The notes under the pieces were generated by a model, which was given only the letters and a program-made list of their open reading frames with translations, was not told the origin of the DNA and made no database searches. A DNA stretch of 50,855 nt, from NCBI GenBank assembly GCA_902802945.1, contig CADCOC010000077.1, positions 1 to 50,855 on the forward strand, given 5' to 3'. Source of the DNA: an uncultured bacterium. Its GTDB lineage: Bacteria; Verrucomicrobiota; Kiritimatiellia; RFP12; UBA1067. Shown here piece by piece: positions 43,994 to 50,855 of this stretch; positions within the stretch are counted from its first letter, which is position 1; every line of letters begins with the position of its first letter. The translations under genes and the position numbers were made by a program.

Positions 43994-46900
43994 CTACTGG
44001 GAGTCTTGGAGTTTAGGAGGCTTGGAGAATTTTGTGCGGATCACGCGCACGGGACCGATGAGACCTGAATCGCGTAGGGGGCTGCCTTTCTTCGGGCCCG
44101 CGATCGTCCACGTGCGGCGCTTCTTCTCCGGCTGCCCCGCGTCGAACACGAGGCGGTTGTACCACGTGTCGGTCACGGACACCTTCAGCGTGTTCTTGCC
44201 GGCCTTCACCGCGCCCGTCAGCGGGATGCGGTACGGCTGGCTCCAGACATTGCCGACGTTCGTGCCGTTCACCTCCACCTTCGCAAGGGACTCAACGCGC
44301 CCGAGATCGAGCAGCACGACGGTGTCCACGTCAACCTTGTCCAGCGTGAAGTCAATCGTGTAGTCGGCCGTTCCCGAAAAGGCCTTCGCCTCCGGCGTCG
44401 TGCCGAGTTCCTTCCACGGCTTCAGCGCGCCAACCGTCATTTCACCCGGCATTCCCCAACCCTCGGGGAACGACACCTTCCAGGGGCCGGTGAGTGTCAT
44501 CACGTCGTTCGTGGCACTCACGACGGCGCATGGATTGAGCTTTATGCCGCGCTTGAACACCACGAAGCGTGACTCATGCGGAGCGAGCGAGAGCGAAACC
44601 CACGTGTGGCCGTCATTCACGGACGTGACCTGACCCTTCTCGGAAAGGCCCGTCTCAGGGTTCCATATCTCGACATCGCCGTCGCAGCGGAAACCGACAA
44701 TGCCTGTGAATCCCTCGTTCTGCCGCGCGGGCGAGATGAAGTTCCAGTCTGCATCGTCTGAACGGCGGTGGTTCCAGACTACGCCTTCCGCGACGAGGTC
44801 CTTTGCGATTTTTTCGTTGGCAAGCACGGATTCAAGCGAACGGCCCACGTACATGTTTTTGGACGCGAAGACGGTCGTCAAACCCGTTGTCGCCTTCATC
44901 GCCGCGAGCGCCTTGTCGAAGCGCGCCTGCATCGCCGCGCCGCCGCGCAGCGTCGAGATGCTTTCGGGGAGCGCCGCGAACGCGGCCTTGGCGCCCTTCT
45001 TCACGCCGTCGAGGATATTCTCCATCGTCTCGGGCATCATACGCTTCGATTCGGGAACCCAGAGGATGCGGTACGTGACGCCGTCGGGCGTCGTCCACTC
45101 GCCCTTGTCGTTCACGGAGATGCGCGTGAGGAGCGCGTCGGGATTGCAGTAGTCGAACTTGTACCCGGCGGGGAACGGTGCTTCCTCGTGCGGCTTGTGG
45201 TCCCACTCGTCGCCGAGGTACCAGAGGACGTCGTTCGCGGGCTTGCCGGCCTCGAGCATCGTCTGGCAACGCGCGAAGTAGGCGGTGAAGTCGGGCATGA
45301 ACTTCCACCACGTCTGCCCGCGCAGGAACGGCGTCCCGATGTGCGCGCCGAAGGACGTTCCCGGCGGCAGCCAGTCCGTGCGCGGGTTGTGCGTGTAGGT
45401 GTGGAACACCATGTGCGAGACGCCGCGCGCCATGTGGAGGTTCGCGACGTACTTGAGGTCGCGGAGATTTTCGTCCCACGTGAGCTGGAAGGAGGTGAGC
45501 GCCTCGGCGGCCACGCGCTTCTTGCCGTACAGGTGCGCGGCGGAGGCACAGGGATAGATCGGCTTGAAGTTGTGGGAACCGACGAAACCGCGCTCGCGCG
45601 GCTGCCAGTATTCGCACATGGGCGTGTCGGCGTATTTGTAGAAGCGCATGATGTCGCCGGGGAGGACGTCTCCGAACGACGTCTCGAAGGAGATCGTCAT
45701 GCCGTTCTCGTGGCAGCGCTTCGCCATCTGCGCGTAGAAGTTTTCGGTGATGAGGTCGCCGATGAACCCGCGCCAGTCGTTGAGGAAACGCGCGGACGTC
45801 TCGGGGCTGTCAACCACGTATCCGAAGAGCGCGGGCATCCAGGTGAAAAGGTCGTATCCGAAATGTTCGCGGAACATCTTGTCGAGGCCGGGCGTCCACG
45901 TCTGGCTCTTGCACTCCCAGCTGTCCAAATGCACGTTCGCGAGTTTCCCATGTACCGCACCGCCCGCGCCGGAAAGGCGTCCGATAAAGTTGTCGAACTG
46001 GATATTCGCGGCAGCTTGCGAAAGTTTGTCGCATTCGAAGCCTGTCCCCTCCTTCGGCGCAGGGGCGTTCCGGCGCATCGTGTTGACATGCCCCACGCGC
46101 ACGATCGCCCACTTTCCGGCGGGCACGTCCCACACGAACGTGCCATCCGGCTTCATGTATTCTGTGACGTTCCTTACCTTCGAGGACTTCACCCACGCCG
46201 CCTCGTTCTGCTTCGCGGGCGGGTTGCGCATCAGACTGCGAAGCGTCCATCCCGCCTGCGCCTCCCAGTCGTCGTTGCGGGCGGAGCTAAAGAGATTGAT
46301 TCTGCCGAGCTTGATCGCGTGGCGGGGCTTGAGCGTAACCGTCAGCTGACGCGTCGTCGTCTCGTCGCACGAAAAGGTAACGGGGCGGTCGTCCTGCCAG
46401 TTGGCCTGCGGCATTTCACGCGTGAAGAGCGTCTTTCCGTTCACCTCGCAGATGACGGTCGTCTCGGGTTCGTAGCAGAAGCCGTGTCCGAGGCTGTTGA
46501 CGCTCGGCAGCTCCACCGTGCGGATCGTGACGGGCTCCGCGAAGTCGAACGTGATCGTAGCCGTCACGCCGCCGGCGATTTGGACGGCCGTCCCCTTCGT
46601 GTGCCATGCGTCCCAGTCCGCCTTGACGTTGCTCGTGACCTTCGCGGGCTTGAGCGCGCCGACCCACTCCCCCGCCGTCGCGGGGAACGCGAGCACGGCG
46701 ATGTCGCGACAGTCCCTCGGATCGGGGGCGGAGGGCGCAAGCGTGGGGAGCTTCACCTCCACGCGCTTGCCACCCTCGACGTCGATGCGCGACCAGATGA
46801 GGTGGCGCATGGCGTTCTCCGGCTTGATCCAGGGGCCGCCGCTCATCGCCCAGCCCGGGCAGTTATGCATCGAGAGCGAGAGACCGAGCCTCCGGCACTC

Positions 46901-47200
46901 GTCGGCTACGAAACGCATGAGCCCGTCCCATGACTTGCTCAGGCACTTGATCTGCGGCGAGACGCCCGGCCAAGGGCTGCCCAGTTGTCCGTGGAAGAGG
47001 AGGATGCCCGCGATGCCGGCGTCCTTGATCGCCTCGAAGTCGGCGGTGATGCCGAGTTTCGCGACATTGCCGCCGATTAAAAAGACATACGTCTCGGGCC
47101 GGTTCGCCGCGGACGGATTGCGGAACTCACCTTCGGGCAGCCCCGCGGCGTTAACGGATGCCGCGAATGCAATCGCAGCGGCGGTCAATATATTTCTCAT
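43994..47200 (-). CDS. GH106-family alpha-L-rhamnosidase-like protein
   Basis: This 1068-residue secreted protein has a signal peptide (ILTAAAIAFAASVNA) and the large GH106 layout: an N-terminal catalytic barrel with LGITADFEAIKDAGIAGILL, SLSMHNCPGWAMSGGPWI and ECKSQTWTPGLDKMF, and a C-terminal galactose-binding-like jelly roll (VVLLDLGRVESLAKVEVNG; WSQPYRIPLTGAVKAGKN). GH106 enzymes release terminal L-rhamnose from pectic rhamnogalacturonans and similar glycans. Rhamnulokinase a few genes away supports this substrate. The gene follows the toroid-esterase gene by five bases and lacks an evident ribosome site, suggesting coupled translation. Confidence 0.85.
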   Translation of the reverse strand: MRNILTAAAIAFAASVNAAGLPEGEFRNPSAANRPETYVFLIGGNVAKLGITADFEAIKDAGIAGILLFHGQLGSPWPGVSPQIKCLSKSWDGLMRFVADECRRLGLSLSMHNCPGWAMSGGPWIKPENAMRHLIWSRIDVEGGKRVEVKLPTLAPSAPDPRDCRDIAVLAFPATAGEWVGALKPAKVTSNVKADWDAWHTKGTAVQIAGGVTATITFDFAEPVTIRTVELPSVNSLGHGFCYEPETTVICEVNGKTLFTREMPQANWQDDRPVTFSCDETTTRQLTVTLKPRHAIKLGRINLFSSARNDDWEAQAGWTLRSLMRNPPAKQNEAAWVKSSKVRNVTEYMKPDGTFVWDVPAGKWAIVRVGHVNTMRRNAPAPKEGTGFECDKLSQAAANIQFDNFIGRLSGAGGAVHGKLANVHLDSWECKSQTWTPGLDKMFREHFGYDLFTWMPALFGYVVDSPETSARFLNDWRGFIGDLITENFYAQMAKRCHENGMTISFETSFGDVLPGDIMRFYKYADTPMCEYWQPRERGFVGSHNFKPIYPCASAAHLYGKKRVAAEALTSFQLTWDENLRDLKYVANLHMARGVSHMVFHTYTHNPRTDWLPPGTSFGAHIGTPFLRGQTWWKFMPDFTAYFARCQTMLEAGKPANDVLWYLGDEWDHKPHEEAPFPAGYKFDYCNPDALLTRISVNDKGEWTTPDGVTYRILWVPESKRMMPETMENILDGVKKGAKAAFAALPESISTLRGGAAMQARFDKALAAMKATTGLTTVFASKNMYVGRSLESVLANEKIAKDLVAEGVVWNHRRSDDADWNFISPARQNEGFTGIVGFRCDGDVEIWNPETGLSEKGQVTSVNDGHTWVSLSLAPHESRFVVFKRGIKLNPCAVVSATNDVMTLTGPWKVSFPEGWGMPGEMTVGALKPWKELGTTPEAKAFSGTADYTIDFTLDKVDVDTVVLLDLGRVESLAKVEVNGTNVGNVWSQPYRIPLTGAVKAGKNTLKVSVTDTWYNRLVFDAGQPEKKRRTWTIAGPKKGSPLRDSGLIGPVRVIRTKFSKPPKLQDSQ

Positions 47201-47205
47201 TTGTG

Positions 47206-49827
47206 TTATTGTTGCTTAGGGATGATCTTATCGAAGGCCTTGATGAGCTCGTCTGCCATGCGCTGATAGCCGGGATCGTTGGGATGGAGCGCCACGTCGA
47301 TCGAAAGATCGGCGAGCTCCGGCTCCTCGCCGCAGTTGGCGTAGAAGTCGGCGAGGGCGAAACCCTCCTTCTTCGCGATTGCGCGCACAGCCTCGGCGTA
47401 CTCGCGCAGATAGTTGCCGTCCTTGGGCAGCGTCTCCTTCGGCGGGAGGTACTTGCCGAAACCATAGCTCTTGCGGGGCGTGCAGAGGATGATCTTCGCC
47501 TGCGGGTTGATCGCGCGGATCTGGTCGATCAGGATGCGGTAGTTGGCGTAGAAGGTCTTGTTCGACGTGTTGTTCTCGTAGTCAGCGAAAACGCCCGGCT
47601 TCACCCTCTGTCCCCAGTCGTTGACGCCGTGCTCGATCGTGTAGTAGTCGGCCTTCGAGATCTTTCCGTGCTGCGAGGCGACCACGCCGCCGTTCACGCC
47701 GCGGTTGATGAAACCCTTGAAGCGGAGCACGTCGAGCACGCGGTCCTGGTAGGAGCGCGTGAACCTTCCGCGCGCGTTGTCGACGTTGGAGTTGTACCAG
47801 GTGATGGAGGTGCCGAGCGAGCACCATGTGGCGTTGATCTCGCGCGGACGGTACAGCGTGTTCTTCTCAAGCGCCATCAGCGTGAAGAGCGCCACGTTCT
47901 CCCACGCCTGGTTGGAGTCGCGGTCCACCACTCCACCGATGCGTCCGCGCCCTTCCCAGTCGCACGTGTTGACGCGCTCGGTGAGCGTGCCGGGGTTCGC
48001 CTTCGGCATGAAGTGGTTCTTCTCGGTGGTGGCGTACTGCGCGATGTTGAGCGCGGTGTCGTAGAACACCTGCGCGTAGCGGCTGTCGCCCGTCGCCTGC
48101 GAGAGCTTGACGAGCCAGTCCGCGCTCATCACGTACGGACCCGGCGCCGAGTGCCGGTTCTGCACGCTGGCCCACACGCTGCCCGTCGCCTTGATGCCGA
48201 GCTTCCCCATGCGCGACGTCTTCGGGAACGGATAGTCGAACGCCTCCACCCAGCTCGCGTACATCGCCGCCGCAGACTTGGCCTTCTCCACCCACTCCTT
48301 CTCGCCCGTCAGTTCCCACAGCGCGATGTAGCTCTCGCCGAGTTCGCAGCTGGACTCGCTGTCGGGCGCCTCGAGAATCTCCGCCGGGCCGCCCCCGCAG
48401 TAACCCTTCGTGAGGTCGTGCTCGTAGAGGTAACGTGCCGTTTCCTTCGCCGTGTCCATGTAGGCTGGATTGCCGAAGTACTTCGAGGCGAGCGCGAGCG
48501 CGCCTGGAACGAGCGCGCCGTTGGTGGAGTTGGGCGAGTGGATTTCGCCGGAGTCCACCTTGATGTGCTGCCCCAGCTGTCCGTAGCGCTTCCACACCGC
48601 GACCACGCCGTCGCAGGCCTTGCGCACGGACTCCTTCCACTCTGGCTTGATCGCGACGCCGAGCGCCTCCATCTTCTGCAGCGACTGGATGCCGTAGTAG
48701 ATCGTGATCGCCGTGCGCCGCATCATCGCATGGTCGCGCAGCTTGGTCATGTGCCGGAACGAGTCGCCGAGCAGTTCCCCGCGCCGGTTGATGGCGTAGT
48801 AGATCCCGCTCTTGCCGTTCATCTTGGAGATGGCGTCCCAACACAGCGCGCAGCGGCGCAGGCGTTCGGGCGTGGGACGCTCCAGCATCGGCAGCAGATA
48901 GACAGGCACGCCGTTCCAGCCGAGCTGGAGGTGTCCGAACGGGCTGTTCCCCTTCGGCAGGTTGCAATAGTAGCCGAGCCCCTTCTCCTTGTCCTCGTAC
49001 CAGTGGTTGGCGTCCTCGTTGGCGAGGATCTGCTGGATCACGGTCTCTGGCTCTTCGACCTTCGCGTGGACCGTGCGCCCCGTGCGCAGCTTGCGCACGT
49101 CGAAGGCGCGCGCGAGGAACGCGTCAATGTCCTTTGCCTTGAAATTGACGACGGTTACGCCGAACGACACCGTGGTGCCCTTCTTGACGTCCGGCGCGCG
49201 GTCGCCGCAGTCCTGCCGACGCGAACGGCACATGGTATATTTCGTCGTGCGGATGCCGGGCGCGGAAAGCACGAACGTGCAGGTCTTGTTCTTCGGCGAC
49301 TCGCGCACGGAGAACCCTGTCTCGCCGAGCGGCGTGGTCGGGTCGGCGAGGAAGAGGTGGCCTTCCTTCTTGACCGAATCCCAGTAGCCAACCATCGGCG
49401 CGGACGTCTCGCCCGCGAGGATGTCGATGCGCGCGTCCTTGCCGTTCTTGTTGAGGTGGTGGATGTTCGTCGTCACCACGGGACGGTTCGGCTTCCGCGG
49501 CATTTCCCAGTCGGTGATGTACGGCGCGTAGCGGACGTACGAGATGTCGAAGCGGTTGCCGTCGTAGATCGCCGCCGGGGCGAAGACGTAGTTCTTCGTG
49601 GTCCAGTTGTCCGCGACGAACTCGAAGCCCACGCCGCACTGCGGGTAATCGCGGTCCGCTGTCCACGTGAGCGTGCGGTTCGCGCCGGACACCTTCACCG
49701 ACTTCACCTCCACGCGGTTTGTCTCGTTCATGCCATTGTACTGGCACACGAACGCATTCTGCGCCGCCGCCGTCAATACGCCCACCAGCGCCACCGCGCC
49801 GGACATCTTAATTTTCTTTACAAACAT
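47206..49827 (-). CDS. secreted alpha/alpha-toroid glycosidase-like protein fused to an SGNH esterase
   Basis: This 873-residue protein has a signal peptide (SGAVALVGVLTAAA), a beta-rich N-terminal region (~30-230), an (alpha/alpha)6-toroid-like middle (~260-655: FGHLQLGWNGVPVYLL; GYCGGGPAEILEAPDSESSC; CELGESYIALWELTG; WASVQNRHSAPGPYVMSADW), and an SGNH hydrolase domain (664-873) with SLGTSITWY (Ser674), RGVNGG, EHGVNDW (Asn736) and DVALHPNDPGY (Asp844, His848). The middle resembles glycosidases or lyases of the toroid type; the end should remove acetyl or similar esters. Both halves would act on the same polysaccharide. It heads a two-gene operon with GH106, from the promoter at 49858-49863. 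Confidence 0.8.
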   Translation of the reverse strand: MFVKKIKMSGAVALVGVLTAAAQNAFVCQYNGMNETNRVEVKSVKVSGANRTLTWTADRDYPQCGVGFEFVADNWTTKNYVFAPAAIYDGNRFDISYVRYAPYITDWEMPRKPNRPVVTTNIHHLNKNGKDARIDILAGETSAPMVGYWDSVKKEGHLFLADPTTPLGETGFSVRESPKNKTCTFVLSAPGIRTTKYTMCRSRRQDCGDRAPDVKKGTTVSFGVTVVNFKAKDIDAFLARAFDVRKLRTGRTVHAKVEEPETVIQQILANEDANHWYEDKEKGLGYYCNLPKGNSPFGHLQLGWNGVPVYLLPMLERPTPERLRRCALCWDAISKMNGKSGIYYAINRRGELLGDSFRHMTKLRDHAMMRRTAITIYYGIQSLQKMEALGVAIKPEWKESVRKACDGVVAVWKRYGQLGQHIKVDSGEIHSPNSTNGALVPGALALASKYFGNPAYMDTAKETARYLYEHDLTKGYCGGGPAEILEAPDSESSCELGESYIALWELTGEKEWVEKAKSAAAMYASWVEAFDYPFPKTSRMGKLGIKATGSVWASVQNRHSAPGPYVMSADWLVKLSQATGDSRYAQVFYDTALNIAQYATTEKNHFMPKANPGTLTERVNTCDWEGRGRIGGVVDRDSNQAWENVALFTLMALEKNTLYRPREINATWCSLGTSITWYNSNVDNARGRFTRSYQDRVLDVLRFKGFINRGVNGGVVASQHGKISKADYYTIEHGVNDWGQRVKPGVFADYENNTSNKTFYANYRILIDQIRAINPQAKIILCTPRKSYGFGKYLPPKETLPKDGNYLREYAEAVRAIAKKEGFALADFYANCGEEPELADLSIDVALHPNDPGYQRMADELIKAFDKIIPKQQ

Positions 49828-49857
49828 GACTTTTCTCCATATTTTCCTTTGGCGAAA

Positions 49858-49863
49858 ATTATA
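49858..49863 (-). promoter_or_regulatory. promoter of the toroid-esterase/GH106 operon
   Basis: CTTTTGATATAAT: TGA extension and perfect TATAAT, about 30 bases before the ATG; GGAG precedes the start codon. The -35 is weak. Confidence 0.55.
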
Positions 49864-49924
49864 TCAAAAGCGATGTGGTTCCGCCATCATTATGCCAGCT
49901 ATCCAGAAATCACGAAATGCACTT

Positions 49925-50855
49925 TTACTCGCAGCGGGAGATTTCGATGGCATCGATGAATACGCCGCTGTGGACAGGCGACTCCGTGCCCGTGAAGCGG
50001 CCTGGACCTAACCAGAAGTACTGTCCCTCTTCCGGCTTCCACGTGAGGACGTCGTACCACTGCCAGCCATCCTTGACGTTCTGCGCCTTCACCGAGATGG
50101 AACCGCAGTTCTTCCGCCGGACATTGTCCCAGACGCCCGTCCAGAACGCCTCGCCCTTCCCGCCCGGCTTCTTGTCCACCTTCACGTGGACGCGCACCCG
50201 GTACTTGGCGCCCGGATCGTACGCAATGCGCTTGGTGTCAAGACGCGCGGTCCACCCGTAGTGCGACGGGGTGAGCATCAGGGCCGACCCAAACATCGCA
50301 GACTTGTCCTTGACGAACTTCCCCTTGCGGATGTTGATGCTGTTCGGCATGAGGTCCCTCGCAGGGACGAGTGCCTTGTCCTGCGGCGTGAACGGATACG
50401 GCATCGCGAGGAAGCTCCGCCAGCCGTTGTCGCGGAAGGCGCACCGACTGCCGTTCTCGATCCAGCGGATATTTCCGCCCGCAGCCGCCTTGCAGTCGTA
50501 CAGTTCCTTCACCATGCGCCGCGCGCCGTCGATGTCATAGCGCGAGAGGACGCGTGCCACCCATGCGCGGATGTCCGCGCACGAACGCACGGCTATGATG
50601 TAGAGCGGCGAGGCCGCGCCCATGCGGACGTTGTACGAGAGGACTGGATCGTCCTTCACTGCGGCGGCGGCCTTCGCCCAGAGGTTCGTCGCGCGTACGA
50701 GGAAGTCGTCCGGCACCTTCTGCCGGTTGCCCGCGTCGGTGTAGATGCCCCAGTACCTCGCCTCCGCGCGCCGGCCGAGCGCCTGCGCCTCCTCGAAGTA
50801 CTGCCGCACGTACGGCGCCGCCGCGCCGTAGTAGCCCTCGAAGAACCGGTCGAGC
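49925..50855 (-). CDS. DUF4838-type glycoside-hydrolase-like protein, N-terminus outside the window
   Basis: The frame stays open to the right edge, with LDRFFEGYYGAAAPYVRQYF at the edge; FxxGYYGxAAPYxxxY is the hallmark of the C-terminal part of DUF4838 proteins, which are predicted glycoside hydrolases related to alpha-glucuronidase-type enzymes. The remaining ~290 residues contain a helical part (ARRMVKELYDCKAAAGG) and a final jelly-roll-like domain (YRVRVHVKVDKKPGG; WQWYDVLTWKPEEGQYFW; SGVFIDAIEISRCE). The beginning with its signal and catalytic barrel lies beyond position 50855. It precedes the toroid-esterase/GH106 operon by 97 bases. Confidence 0.75.
   Translation of the reverse strand, partial: LDRFFEGYYGAAAPYVRQYFEEAQALGRRAEARYWGIYTDAGNRQKVPDDFLVRATNLWAKAAAAVKDDPVLSYNVRMGAASPLYIIAVRSCADIRAWVARVLSRYDIDGARRMVKELYDCKAAAGGNIRWIENGSRCAFRDNGWRSFLAMPYPFTPQDKALVPARDLMPNSINIRKGKFVKDKSAMFGSALMLTPSHYGWTARLDTKRIAYDPGAKYRVRVHVKVDKKPGGKGEAFWTGVWDNVRRKNCGSISVKAQNVKDGWQWYDVLTWKPEEGQYFWLGPGRFTGTESPVHSGVFIDAIEISRCE

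Noticed and set aside
47158..49959. 933-codon plus-strand frame
   Set aside because: Shadow of the toroid-esterase gene on the other strand, which has a signal peptide and catalytic motifs.

Overview
The window looks like a stretch of chromosome from a Gram-negative PVC-group bacterium, most likely an uncultured Kiritimatiellae/Verrucomicrobia-type gut or sediment anaerobe. The pointers are LPS genes (kdsA, lptC, lptA, lptB), pyruvate:ferredoxin oxidoreductase, very large secreted proteins with LamG, DUF2341 and autotransporter-associated beta-strand repeats, TAT-exported Gfo/Idh oxidoreductases, GH106 and DUF4838 carbohydrate enzymes, and dispersed GC-rich palindromes. The lineage is inferred from gene content and not proven. 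Every gene I support is on the minus strand, so transcription runs from high to low coordinates.

Layout from low to high coordinate. 1-340: start of a gene leaving the window, with its Shine-Dalgarno in a hairpin, its promoter, and a palindrome cluster. 0.3-7.4 kb: two large secreted repeat proteins separated by the decayed remains of an AAA-ATPase/PD-(D/E)XK gene. 7.6-9.9 kb: exported protein, response regulator and histidine kinase operon. 10-11.4 kb: TAT Gfo/Idh protein. 11.5-15.8 kb: serine hydrolase, HAD phosphatase, LamG protein and GT2 operon. 16-18.8 kb: SGNH hydrolase, a 460-residue unknown, and gene remnants. 19-22.7 kb: frameshifted nifJ. 22.8-24.5 kb: intact AAA-ATPase/PD-(D/E)XK gene with a leaderless promoter. 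24.6-31.4 kb: kdsA-lptC-lptA-lptB-hpf-hprK-ptsH-ptsI operon. 31.4-33.2 kb: DUF1080 lipoprotein and an unknown exported protein. 33.3-41.6 kb: tightly overlapping operon rhaB, elyC-like, GT4, GNAT, polysaccharide deacetylase, GT4, and an exported glutamate-racemase-like protein with a novel C-terminal domain. 41.7-50.9 kb: TAT Gfo/Idh, a small sulfite-reductase-like protein, GH106 rhamnosidase, an alpha/alpha-toroid plus SGNH esterase fusion, and a DUF4838 protein cut by the window edge.

How the genes fit together. The right end reads as a rhamnose-rich polysaccharide degradation locus: GH106 releases L-rhamnose, the toroid-esterase and DUF4838 proteins attack other linkages, and RhaB phosphorylates rhamnulose. 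The adjoining operon looks like surface-polysaccharide assembly. The kdsA-to-ptsI operon joins LPS export with a regulatory phosphotransfer chain (EI, HPr, HPr kinase) that has no sugar permease here.

The most interesting points are the exported MurI-like racemase fusion, the leaderless promoters of the AAA-ATPase/PD-(D/E)XK family in intact and decayed copies, a recurrent extended -10 promoter (TGR followed by TATAAT), LptA with a long 23-residue-repeat helix, and an HPr kinase whose conserved pre-P-loop histidine appears to be tyrosine.
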